A stretch of 8,555 nt of DNA from an uncultured Bacteroidota bacterium (GCA_903881065.1 CAIRRW010000470.1:1-8555), one strand, 5' to 3'; positions 1 to 6,977 are shown, numbered from the stretch's first letter. A program made the numbers and translations. The notes: generated by a model not told the origin, from the letters alone.

Positions 1-172
1 ATAAATGTGATATTAATTCATTTATAAGTTGTCAAAGGTATATTTATTTTAAAGATAAAAAAGTATTGAAAGAGAAATGGTAAATAGTTTTAGCTCTTTC
101 CATTTATGTTTTTATTCCACTACCCAATCTTCTGACTTCTTCAACATCAACTACATTGAGCTTTATTAATAT

Positions 173-202
173 AAAAAACGCCCCGTAAATTAATACGAGG
201 CG
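173..202 (-). terminator. Rho-independent terminator of the efflux operon
   Basis: Read on the minus strand, CGCCTCGTA (194-202) pairs with TACGGGGCG (179-187) around a 6-nt loop. The stem is 9 bp with one T-G wobble and is followed directly by six T residues (173-178). It lies 46 nt past the stop codon of the RND pump gene and so fits the end of the minus-strand operon. The DNA further left (1-172) is AT-rich, and I see no start-to-stop gene or RNA gene in it. Confidence 0.8.
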
Positions 203-248
203 CAAAGGAGCTGACAAACCAGCGAAACAAACCAAACTATGAAAAACG

Positions 249-3200
249 CTAGCTCACCGCCCCAATCTTTTTAAGTAGTTTTCTATTTGCTCTATTATGC
301 ATCAATAAATAAAACATCGAATAGATAATAGGCAAAATCAATAATGTTAAGACAGTACAGGTTATTAATCCCCCGATAACAACTATTGCAAGTGGCTTTT
401 GAGTTTCGGACCCAATGCCTGTTGATATTGCAGCTGGCAATAACCCTATGGCAGCCATCAACGCTGTCATCACAACAGGGCGAACACGTGAAATCACTCC
501 TTCCAATATTGCTTCATCCAGATGCATATGATTCTCCAGATTCTTTCTGAATACCGATACAAGGATTACTCCGTTCTGAATACAGACACCGAATAACGCA
601 ATGAAACCAATACCTGCAGAGATACTGAAATTTATTCCGGTAAGATGCAATGCTAATATTCCGCCAATTAATGCAAATGGAACATTTAGTATAACCAGAA
701 ATGCATCTTTAACATTACCGAAAGTGATGAATAAAATAAGGAATATTACCAATAAACATATCGGTACAACGCTTGATAGTGTTTCTGTAGCTCGTTTCTG
801 GTTTTCAAATTCACCGTTCCACGAAATAGAATATCCTTTGGCAAGTTTTATTTTAGCACCTACTTTTTGTTGAGCTTCGGCAATAGTGCTTCCCAAATCG
901 CGACCACGGACAGAAAACTTGACTGCTATATATCGAAGATTGTTTTCACGATATATAAATGCCGGGCCAGTAATGGATTTAATCTCTGCTATTTCTTTAA
1001 TAGGAATTTTTGCTCCATCCATAGCAGGAACCATTAAGTTTTGCACTTTATATTCATCATCTCTGAATTCTTTTTGATAACGAACACGGATATCAAAACG
1101 TCGTTCGTCTTCGTATAAAGTAGTGGCAGCTTTTCCTCCCAGAGCCATTTCAATAACTGCTTGCGCATCGGCAGTATTAACGCCATACAGCGCCATTTTA
1201 CTCTGGTCGAGCTCAATGCGAAACTCAGGTTGACCCAGATTACGGAGCACTCCCAAATCATCAACACCTTTAATTGTCTTTAAAATATTTACTATTGAAT
1301 CCGCTTTATTATCGATAACCTGAAAGTTGGGACCGTATATCTTAACCGCCATTGATGCAGGTACCCCGGCAACTGCTTCCGCTACATTATCAATAATTGG
1401 CTGCGAAAAATTAAATATGATACCGGGGAAACAACTAAGCTTTTCTCCCATTTCAGCAATTATTTCTTCCTGCGTTATTTGTCGTTTCCATTCTTTATGA
1501 GGATACAAATCTACCTGAATCTGTACGTTGAAAAAACCTTTAGGGTCTGTGCCGTCATTGGTTCTCCCTACCTGCGATAAAGTTTGTTTTACCTCCGGGA
1601 AAGTGGCTAATATGCCACGCATCTTATCAGTAATCTTTACTGCATTATCAAGCGATACATACATTGGCAATTGCACTGTTACCCATAAGGCTCCTTCATT
1701 AAGTTGTGGCAAGAACTCGCTGCCTAAAAACCGGGCAGAGAAAAAAGTGATTGACATAATAAATATGGCAACTGCTAAACTCAATTTCTTAAACTTATAA
1801 GTAACGTTAAACATCCTGCGTACACCGTTCTCAAAAAACAAAACAATAGGATTATGTTTTTCTTTTACATTCTTTTTGAGAAGAATACTTGCCAAAGCAG
1901 GAACTAAAGTAAGAGTATAAATTAATGCACCGAGCAACGCAAAACCTAACGTATAAGCCAATGGGGAAAACATTTTGCCTTCTACTTTCTGAAATGCAAA
2001 TATTGGAAACAAACAAGTGATGATAATTAATTTAGAGAAGAAAATTGCTTTCCCCATCTCAATACCCGTATTCTTAAATATTCCAAGCTTAGCAAGACGG
2101 TTGAATTTTTCCATCCCAACTTCCTTTGCTTTACTATCGAGCACGACAAAAAGCCCTTCCACCATTACGACGGCTCCATCTATAATAATACCAAAATCCA
2201 CAGCGCCCATTGACAGCAGGTTGGCTGTCATTCCTTTCAGTCGCATACACATAAATGCAAACAATAAGGAAAGAGGAATAATGATGGCAACAATAACTGT
2301 TGTGCGCCAGTCTGCCATAAATAAAAAGACTATAATAGTTACCAGAATAATCCCTTCCAACAAGTTATGAATAACTGTTTCTGTGCAAAAATCCATAAGA
2401 TTGGTACGGTCATAAAAGGTATCAATTTTAACATCTTTAGGAAGTACATTTTCGTTTAGGTCTTTAACCTTCGCTTGAATGCGCTTTAAAACATCAGCAG
2501 GATTTTCACCTTTCCGCATCACAATAATTCCTTCAACCACATTTGGCTGACCAATATCACGACCCACCTGCCCAAGTCGAGGCTTACCAGTTTCAACGAC
2601 ATCAGCCACATTCTTCACAAGTATTGGAACACCATTAAGACTGGTAATAAATACATTTTTTATTTCGCCAACATCATTCAAAAGTCCAATTCCGCGCACC
2701 ACATACGACTCTCCATTTTTTTCTATTACATCGCCGCCAACATTAATATTACTTTTGGTAACGGCATTATAAACTTCCAAAGAAGTAAGCCCGTATTTAG
2801 AAAGAAGAATAGGATTTACTCTGATTTCAAAACATTTTTCTTCACCTCCGAAACAATTAACATCCGCCACACCGGGAACAGATTTGAACTGACGATCAAG
2901 AACCCAATCCTGAATGGTTGTTAGTTCCCTGATATTTTTGGAAGCACTCTTTAAAGTATATCGATATATTTCACCAGTAGGGCCGTAAGGAGGCTCAATC
3001 TCAGGCTGCACACCATCAGGTAAGTCAATATGTAATATACGGGAAATTACTTGTTGACGGGCAAATGCATCATCTACTTCATCATCAAAAATGATTCTCA
3101 AATAGGACAAACCGAAAGAAGAAGTCGTTCTTAAATTTGCTTTCTTTTGAACAGTATTTAATGCAGTTTCAAGTGGTATGGTTACAAATTTCTCCACCTC

Positions 3201-3386
3201 TTCGGCACTTCTTCCAGGCCATTGTGAGATGATGATGATTTGTGTATTGGTAACATCAGGAAAAGTTTCTATTGGAGTATTTATGTAACTCACAGCTCCA
3301 ATAATTGCAAGAACAACTGTCATTCCCAAAACGAAAAACTTATTTCGTAATGAAAATGTTATTATGTTTTTTATCAGCGAATTCAT
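249..3386 (-). CDS. czcA: CzcA-like heavy-metal RND efflux pump, inner-membrane subunit
   Basis: This is the proton-driven inner-membrane transporter of a tripartite heavy-metal efflux (HME-RND) pump, which moves metal cations from periplasm or cytoplasm to the outer-membrane channel. At 1045 aa it is full length for the family. The RND plan is visible: TM1 (about residues 16-36), a first porter/docking domain (about 40-335), a TM block (about 340-505), a short linker and TM7 (about 535-555), a second periplasmic domain (about 556-868), and a final TM block (about 870-1028). TM4 carries the DFGIIIDGAVVMVE motif, with D397, D403 and E410 at the spacing of the CzcA proton-relay triad (D402/D408/E415 in Cupriavidus CzcA). 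This places it with divalent-cation pumps rather than Cu/Ag CusA types. The ATG at 3386 gives the expected cytoplasmic N-terminus just before TM1. It is last in the operon, 27 nt after the adaptor gene. The exact metal (Co, Zn, Cd or Ni) cannot be read from the sequence. A Cys pair at residues 178 and 185 is unusual. Confidence 0.93.
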   Translation of the reverse strand: MNSLIKNIITFSLRNKFFVLGMTVVLAIIGAVSYINTPIETFPDVTNTQIIIISQWPGRSAEEVEKFVTIPLETALNTVQKKANLRTTSSFGLSYLRIIFDDEVDDAFARQQVISRILHIDLPDGVQPEIEPPYGPTGEIYRYTLKSASKNIRELTTIQDWVLDRQFKSVPGVADVNCFGGEEKCFEIRVNPILLSKYGLTSLEVYNAVTKSNINVGGDVIEKNGESYVVRGIGLLNDVGEIKNVFITSLNGVPILVKNVADVVETGKPRLGQVGRDIGQPNVVEGIIVMRKGENPADVLKRIQAKVKDLNENVLPKDVKIDTFYDRTNLMDFCTETVIHNLLEGIILVTIIVFLFMADWRTTVIVAIIIPLSLLFAFMCMRLKGMTANLLSMGAVDFGIIIDGAVVMVEGLFVVLDSKAKEVGMEKFNRLAKLGIFKNTGIEMGKAIFFSKLIIITCLFPIFAFQKVEGKMFSPLAYTLGFALLGALIYTLTLVPALASILLKKNVKEKHNPIVLFFENGVRRMFNVTYKFKKLSLAVAIFIMSITFFSARFLGSEFLPQLNEGALWVTVQLPMYVSLDNAVKITDKMRGILATFPEVKQTLSQVGRTNDGTDPKGFFNVQIQVDLYPHKEWKRQITQEEIIAEMGEKLSCFPGIIFNFSQPIIDNVAEAVAGVPASMAVKIYGPNFQVIDNKADSIVNILKTIKGVDDLGVLRNLGQPEFRIELDQSKMALYGVNTADAQAVIEMALGGKAATTLYEDERRFDIRVRYQKEFRDDEYKVQNLMVPAMDGAKIPIKEIAEIKSITGPAFIYRENNLRYIAVKFSVRGRDLGSTIAEAQQKVGAKIKLAKGYSISWNGEFENQKRATETLSSVVPICLLVIFLILFITFGNVKDAFLVILNVPFALIGGILALHLTGINFSISAGIGFIALFGVCIQNGVILVSVFRKNLENHMHLDEAILEGVISRVRPVVMTALMAAIGLLPAAISTGIGSETQKPLAIVVIGGLITCTVLTLLILPIIYSMFYLLMHNRANRKLLKKIGAVS

Positions 3387-3413
3387 TTCAGGGTTTTCTC
3401 TAACAATTAATAT

Positions 3414-4529
3414 TTACTCTGCATTCGCAACATATAAGCTTCCATTGCCCACTACCAGTTCTTTTTCAAACAAACCTATTTTTATGTACGTTTTGTTTTT
3501 ATAAGAATGCTCAACAATTACCTGACGTTTTTCAAACGAAGTTTTGTTTTTATAAACCATCACATAATTATTTCCGTTGGAAAAAATGATTGCATTTGAT
3601 TTTACTGTTACCAGTTTATCAGTTTGTTTCAAATGAACTTTTACAGAAGCAAACATTTCCGGTTTTAATAAACCTTCTGAATTATCAAGTTCAATTCGGG
3701 CTTTAACTACTTTTGACTGAGGATCCAACACATTGCCAATTCGTTTGATTGTTCCTTTAAAAACCTTATCCGGGTAGGCAATAGTAGTGATATCTACATC
3801 GTCATTTACTTTCACTTTTGATAAATCGCTTTCATATACATCGGCTAAAACCCAAATTGTATTCAATGCAGAAACAGTAAATAAATTTGCATTATTGTCG
3901 GACCGAACCTGCATATTTTCATTAATGTTTTTTTCAACTACATAACCTTCTATTGGCGCTAACACATTATAAACAGCATCTCCTCCTTTTTCGCTTGCAC
4001 CATAAATAGAAAGAGCCTGTTTAAGTTTATTCGCTTCGGAAGTTGCTCTTTTGAATTCATTTTGCGCACTCATTAACTGTACCTGAGAATTAACATTGGT
4101 TTTATATAATTCATTTGCGATGTCAACATTTTTCTGCGCTACTTCCAAATTATTTAATGCAACATTGTATTGGCTTTGTACTTCACCAATATCAGGGCTT
4201 TTAATAACAGCAAGCACTGCACCCTTTTTAACAAAATCGCCAAGGGTAACATTTACTTTTATTACATTACCGCCTACCAATGGGAATACTTTTTCTATTT
4301 TATCTTCATCGAAAGACACCTCTCCGATAAGAGATAATTCTGCCTCTTCTGCTTCCAACTTTGCAGTATCAATAGTTATAGAAGCCATTTGTCCTGGAGT
4401 AAGTTTTATTAATCCTTTTTCAGCCTTCTCTTCCTGAGGCTCATCTTTCTTCTCGTTTTTACATGACGAGTAACTTATTATTATAGCAGTGCTAAGCAAT
4501 AAGTAACTTAATAATTTTAATTTATTCAT
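3414..4529 (-). CDS. czcB: CzcB/CusB-like periplasmic adaptor (membrane fusion) lipoprotein
   Basis: This adaptor links the RND pump to the outer-membrane channel and probably gates or delivers metal. The 371-aa protein begins with a basic, hydrophobic signal sequence ending in SYSSC. Cys23 is the likely lipidated residue, followed by a Lys/Glu-rich tether (24-39). Next come the first lipoyl half (about 78-112, VFPLVGGNVIKV then GDFVKKGAVL), an alpha-helical hairpin (about 113-176), the second lipoyl half (about 186-218, APIEGYVVEKNI), a beta-barrel domain (about 222-300, IWVLADVYESDL then GLLKPEMFASV), and a membrane-proximal domain to the C-terminus. This order is that of CusB/CzcB-type HlyD_D23 adaptors. 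The Met-rich N-terminal copper site of CusB is absent, which agrees with the divalent-type pump downstream. The start is the only ATG preceding a proper signal sequence. It sits 18 nt after the channel gene. The C-terminal domain contains a short repeat, YKNKT, at residues 326-330 and 343-347. Confidence 0.9.
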   Translation of the reverse strand: MNKLKLLSYLLLSTAIIISYSSCKNEKKDEPQEEKAEKGLIKLTPGQMASITIDTAKLEAEEAELSLIGEVSFDEDKIEKVFPLVGGNVIKVNVTLGDFVKKGAVLAVIKSPDIGEVQSQYNVALNNLEVAQKNVDIANELYKTNVNSQVQLMSAQNEFKRATSEANKLKQALSIYGASEKGGDAVYNVLAPIEGYVVEKNINENMQVRSDNNANLFTVSALNTIWVLADVYESDLSKVKVNDDVDITTIAYPDKVFKGTIKRIGNVLDPQSKVVKARIELDNSEGLLKPEMFASVKVHLKQTDKLVTVKSNAIIFSNGNNYVMVYKNKTSFEKRQVIVEHSYKNKTYIKIGLFEKELVVGNGSLYVANAE

Positions 4530-4547
4530 TATTTATGTTTGGTTTTT

Positions 4548-5828
4548 TTATTTTAATATTGTTGTTCCTACTGTGTAATTAAGTTGCTGGATAGATATAA
4601 AATAACTCGAATTTAAATCTATCAACCCAAATTTAGCATCCTTGTATGTTCTCAATTGATCCAGAAATTCTAACAGACCAATGTATTTTTTTTCATAATT
4701 CTTTACTGCACTTGTAACTAAATCTTCAATATCACTTGATGTTTTACTATCAGCAATTGAATTTAATCTTGATTTGATTTTATACAATGTAACATAGGAA
4801 TTAGCTATTTCGTTTTTAACTTCATTGGTTTGCAAAGTATCAAGTGCTTTAGCCTGTTCCAATTGAAATTTAGCAACTTTAATGTTTCCCTGATTACGAT
4901 TAAAAAAAGGAATATCCATAGATGCGCCTATTCCATAGTAATTCTCGACATAGCTGCTTCTTCTGTCATACTCCAGCCCTATTGTTAAATCGGGCACAGC
5001 TGTTGATTTCTGAAGTTTAAGGTTTTGAGACTGGTATTTTACTTCTGTATTTGCAAGTAATAAATCAGGTCGATTTTTTTCGGCAGCAAGCATTACCTGA
5101 TCGAAAGGAGGAATATCACCTATTGAAGGTTTTAAATCTACAGCCACCAAATATGAAGTATATGGATAATTCAGAAGTTGTTTTAATCCTTTTTGTGCTT
5201 CTAATAAATCACCCTCTATAGATAATGCTTCATTTCTGATATTCATTCGTTCCGCTTTTAATCTTACTATCTCATTCCCGGCAATTGCACCCAGTTTCAG
5301 CTCCTGCTCTTCGGCATTGATTAATAAATTAAGATTGGTTTCTTCGTAAGCAATTAATTTTGTTTTTTGCTGAGCAGCCAACAAGTTTGAGAAGTCGGTA
5401 TATAATTCAAATTTGAGACTTCGTACCACTTCATCAAATAACAATTGGGATTTTTCGGCATCTATCTTTGCAAGTTTCACAGTATTCATGTGTTTGCCGG
5501 CAATTGAAACCAATTGGTTTAACTGGACATCTACCTGACCTGTTGCTCTGGAATTATCGAAATAGTTTTGTGTTTCAGGGTCATATAATTGCTGGGAGTA
5601 TGATAGATTAGGATTATACCATTGTTTCGCCTGTAATATGTTAGCCTTGGCAATGTCAACATCAAATTTTGCTGCCATCAGGCGGATACTTTTATTTAAA
5701 AATCGCTGTTCGGCCTGGGCAATATCCAGCTTTAATGTGTCCTGTTTGAACAATTCCACATTTTTCTGCCCGAATAAAACAGCAGGAAATAAAAAGTATA
5801 AAATACTTAATTTCAAAATTAATTTCAT
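4548..5828 (-). CDS. czcC: CzcC/TolC-family outer-membrane efflux channel
   Basis: This is the outer-membrane channel and periplasmic tunnel of the tripartite metal pump, expected to work as a trimer. I chose the ATG at 5828, which gives 426 aa and an immediate signal peptide (MKLILKLSILYFLFPAVLFG, cleavage likely before QKN). The frame stays open to a TTG at 5873, but that would put 15 mostly polar residues before the signal peptide and is less likely. The protein shows the two tandem outer-membrane-efflux repeats of the family, about residues 25-210 and 235-426. They have long amphipathic helices rich in Ala, Gln, Asn and Leu, an ENRPDLLLANTEV stretch opening the second repeat, and a PDLTIGLEYDRR strand followed by DIPFFNRNQGNI. 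There is no Cys at the N-terminus, so it is not a lipoprotein like OprM. It lies 78 nt after the small leader gene and 18 nt before the adaptor gene. The family is clear; the czcC symbol rests on operon context. Confidence 0.88.
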   Translation of the reverse strand: MKLILKLSILYFLFPAVLFGQKNVELFKQDTLKLDIAQAEQRFLNKSIRLMAAKFDVDIAKANILQAKQWYNPNLSYSQQLYDPETQNYFDNSRATGQVDVQLNQLVSIAGKHMNTVKLAKIDAEKSQLLFDEVVRSLKFELYTDFSNLLAAQQKTKLIAYEETNLNLLINAEEQELKLGAIAGNEIVRLKAERMNIRNEALSIEGDLLEAQKGLKQLLNYPYTSYLVAVDLKPSIGDIPPFDQVMLAAEKNRPDLLLANTEVKYQSQNLKLQKSTAVPDLTIGLEYDRRSSYVENYYGIGASMDIPFFNRNQGNIKVAKFQLEQAKALDTLQTNEVKNEIANSYVTLYKIKSRLNSIADSKTSSDIEDLVTSAVKNYEKKYIGLLEFLDQLRTYKDAKFGLIDLNSSYFISIQQLNYTVGTTILK

Positions 5829-5906
5829 AAATAGAATATTGAACTTGTAATTAATAGTTGTAAGGCATAACAAATCTTATACCTAAAGTGCGAAAAAAGG
5901 TTGCTC

Positions 5907-6275
5907 CTAAATTCTAAATACACTCAGGTAACTTTGACTTGAATGCAGTAATCGATGTGAAAATAATTGAGGGTATTTATTGGTTGAGAACGAAATTAAG
6001 TTCGAATTGAAAGCATGCAGAAAATAATCGGAAGAAATAACAGGCAGGATATTAAAATTTGAGGACAGGAAATTATTCTCGTTGTTTTCCTCTAAATCAA
6101 TATCGGCATATTCAAAAACATTTTTATTAATGGGGTCGGTTTGATCATCTGATAATGGGCTTTGCTGAATATTATTTATCTGGCTTTGTTCCGCCACATT
6201 AATTTTCGGACAATAGCTTATTGACCACAACAACAATAAAAGACTAATAAAGAAACTTATTTTATATGCTTTCAT
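5907..6275 (-). CDS. Small exported or membrane-anchored protein of unknown function, first gene of the efflux operon
   Basis: I do not recognise a family. The 122-aa product has a typical export signal or membrane anchor (residues 1-21, Lys at 2 and 5, then FFISLLLLLWSIS). A Cys at 22 is preceded by Tyr, which is a poor lipobox. A Gln/Asn/Asp/Glu-rich middle (about 27-70, with DIDLEENNENN) and a Ser/Phe/Leu-rich C-terminal part ending SYLSVFRI follow. His residues at 87, 107 and 111 are the only obvious possible metal ligands apart from Cys22 and the acidic stretch. It has the strongest promoter box of the minus-strand unit just upstream and is 78 nt from the channel gene, so it is probably co-transcribed with the metal pump. 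By position it could be a periplasmic metal-binding or sensing accessory protein, but this is inference. The signal-like N-terminus and compact gene spacing argue that it is a real gene rather than chance. Confidence 0.65.
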   Translation of the reverse strand: MKAYKISFFISLLLLLWSISYCPKINVAEQSQINNIQQSPLSDDQTDPINKNVFEYADIDLEENNENNFLSSNFNILPVISSDYFLHAFNSNLISFSTNKYPQLFSHRLLHSSQSYLSVFRI

Positions 6276-6305
6276 TTTTAAAATCTACACCAAAAAAGTT
6301 GAATG

Positions 6306-6340
6306 CAAAAGTATATTATAATAAAGGGAGAATGCCCAAA
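6306..6340 (-). promoter_or_regulatory. Bacteroidota-type promoter for the efflux operon
   Basis: On the minus strand TACTTTTG (6306-6313) is an exact match to the Bacteroidota -7 consensus TAnnTTTG. A TTTG (6337-6340) lies 23 nt upstream of it as a possible -33 element; the usual gap is about 19-21, so this half is weaker. Transcription would begin around 6299, about 25 nt before the ATG at 6275. No clear operator palindrome is seen nearby. Confidence 0.5.
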
Positions 6341-6433
6341 TTAAGATTATTTAACAGAAAGGTAATACTGCTTTGGCGTACTATATTTTTCTATTAAATA
6401 AATGTAAAATGTTTATTGTCTTAAATATTTTAA

Positions 6434-6441
6434 TACATTTG
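6434..6441 (+). promoter_or_regulatory. Promoter -7 box of the tRNA-Phe gene
   Basis: TACATTTG is an exact TAnnTTTG match ending 17 nt before the first base of the mature tRNA, which gives a short 5' leader for RNase P to remove. Upstream TTTATTG (6412-6418) may supply the -33 element, but the spacing is not ideal. Confidence 0.5.
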
Positions 6442-6458
6442 CACCCCGAATAATAAAA

Positions 6459-6531
6459 GGTACCCTAGCTCAGTTGGTAGAGCAAAGGACTGAAAATCCT
6501 TGTGTCACTGGTTCGATTCCAGTGGGTACCA
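6459..6531 (+). tRNA. tRNA-Phe (anticodon GAA)
   Basis: All arms fold. The acceptor GGTACCC (6459-6465) pairs with GGGTACC (6524-6530) and is followed by discriminator A6531. The D stem is GCTC/GAGC with loop AGTTGGTA. The anticodon stem is AAGGA/TCCTT with loop CTGAAAA, anticodon GAA at 6492-6494. The variable loop is 5 nt (GTGTC), and the T stem ACTGG/CCAGT has loop TTCGATT. The bases after the discriminator are CCT, so the 3' CCA is not encoded and must be added enzymatically. It is a single tRNA, divergent from the efflux operon, with a mobile element about 400 bp downstream. Confidence 0.98.
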
Positions 6532-6544
6532 CCTTTAAAATAAA

Positions 6545-6585
6545 GAAACCCTTGTAAATCAAATGTTTGCAAGGGTTCTTTTTTT
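6545..6585 (+). terminator. Rho-independent terminator after tRNA-Phe
   Basis: AACCCTTGTAAA (6547-6558) pairs with TTTGCAAGGGTT (6566-6577) across a 7-nt loop. The stem is 12 bp with one T-G wobble, and a run of seven T residues (6579-6585) follows. It begins 14 nt after the tRNA 3' end and should stop tRNA transcription before the insertion sequence. Confidence 0.88.
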
Positions 6586-6588
6586 GTC

Positions 6589-6611
6589 GTTGTCGGTTTG
6601 GTTGTCGGTTT
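6589..6611 (+). repeat. 11-bp direct repeat GTTGTCGGTTT, two copies
   Basis: Exact copies at 6589-6599 and 6601-6611 have a 12-bp period, with a partial third TTGTCG at 6584-6589. They start right after the T-run of the tRNA terminator. They contrast with the surrounding AT-rich sequence and could be protein-binding sites; function unknown. Confidence 0.75.
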
Positions 6612-6675
6612 TTCACTTCCAACTATCTTAATAAGGAACTTTTATACTTAGGTAATTCTTAGAAAAACTTATTTT

Positions 6676-6694
6676 TAGTTAGTCAATAGTTAGT
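6676..6694 (+). repeat. 8-bp direct repeat TAGTTAGT, two copies
   Basis: Exact copies at 6676-6683 and 6687-6694 have an 11-bp period. A related TTAGTCA occurs at 6679-6685 and 6700-6706. The sequence is low in complexity, so chance is possible. Confidence 0.5.
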
Positions 6695-6715
6695 TGTTAT
6701 TAGTCAGCTATTGCG

Positions 6716-6731
6716 AATTATTGCAATAATT
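6716..6731. repeat. Perfect 16-bp palindrome
   Basis: AATTATTGCAATAATT is fully self-complementary with no loop, the form expected of a dimeric regulator site rather than an RNA hairpin. No adjacent gene start makes use of it in the present arrangement. Confidence 0.6.
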
Positions 6732-6808
6732 TAAGGTACTAAGTGTTATAATCTGTTATTCATTCAGCGTATTTATCCGTATTTTACACAAACATATATA
6801 TCACCTCT

Positions 6809-6828
6809 ACGTTATTTTACGTTATTTT
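6809..6828 (+). repeat. 10-bp tandem repeat ACGTTATTTT, two copies
   Basis: Two exact, directly abutting copies (6809-6818 and 6819-6828) have a period of one helical turn. A similar CGTATTTTAC lies upstream at about 6778-6787. AACGG (6829-6833) and CCGTT (6849-6853) form a short inverted pair just downstream. Confidence 0.7.
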
Positions 6829-6936
6829 AACGGAAATTTTATGTAAGTCCGTTTATGCGGTTGTCCCTGTTTGGAGCTGGGAGGGTGCTAAATAAAAAAA
6901 CGGTTAATTGTGTTCGGGGTGGCAATGATATTGAAA

Positions 6937-6962
6937 GTGTCTTGTCCTAAAATAGGTTTACA
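6937..6962 (+). repeat. Left terminal inverted repeat of the IS3-family element
   Basis: It begins GTGTCTTGTCCTAAAA and ends GTTTACA. It matches the reverse complement of 8391-8416 at 22 of 26 positions; the differences are at repeat positions 7, 8, 17 and 19. It also contains TAGGTTTA (6953-6960), one base off the TAnnTTTG promoter box. Confidence 0.9.
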
Positions 6963-6977
6963 CAAAAAAGTGTAAAC
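6956..6977 (+). promoter_or_regulatory. Perfect hairpin abutting the orfA start codon
   Basis: GTTTACAC (6956-6963) and GTGTAAAC (6970-6977) are perfect complements separated by AAAAAA. The right arm ends on the base just before the ATG at 6978. In a transcript that enters from outside the element, this stem would occupy the ribosome landing zone and lower transposase translation. A transcript starting inside the hairpin would escape this. The control role is inferred from known practice in other IS elements. Confidence 0.6.

Larger units (their letters stand above)
6586..6936. other. Non-coding tract between tRNA-Phe and the insertion sequence
   Basis: No gene is supported on either strand in these 351 bp; all frames are broken by frequent stops. 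It holds three short direct-repeat pairs and one perfect palindrome, listed separately. The last 80 bp (about 6855-6936) are more G-rich than the rest, with stretches such as GGAGCTGGGAGGGTGC, and may have a different origin. The tract does not continue the IS110-like coding sequence found on the far side of the insertion sequence. It may be debris of an element that once used the tRNA gene as its target, but no integrase fragment is recognisable. Confidence 0.5.

Noticed and set aside
68..104. Interleaved inverted repeats AAAGAG/CTCTTT and AAATGG/CCATTT
   Set aside because: The order of the arms is not nested, so only a pseudoknot could form. In AT-rich non-coding DNA this is likely chance.
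96..248. Minus-strand open frame after the pump gene, ending KLNVVDVEEVRRLGSGIKT
   Set aside because: It reads plausibly as protein but has no ATG, runs through the terminator hairpin and T-run, and begins only after a stop overlapping the pump gene end. A small 3' gene fragment cannot be excluded, but it is not supported.
4096..4437. Plus-strand open frame of 113 codons opposite the adaptor gene
   Set aside because: It is antisense to a clearly recognised gene, with no family resemblance and no promoter; it is a shadow of low-stop codon use on the coding strand. The same applies to plus-strand frames at 601-873, 886-1077, 1528-1800, 2017-2370 and 5638-5850, and to the minus-strand frame at 1034-1267.
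249..5828. Cu/Ag (CusCBA) assignment for the efflux pump
   Set aside because: The TM4 motif is of the divalent CzcA type and the adaptor has no Met-rich N-terminal copper site.
5829..5873. Upstream TTG start for the outer-membrane channel gene
   Set aside because: It would add 15 residues before an excellent signal peptide; the ATG at 5828 is preferred.
6586..6936. CRISPR array or plasmid-type iterons in the repeat-rich tract
   Set aside because: The repeats are only 8-11 bp, in unrelated pairs, without regular spacers, cas genes or a replication gene.
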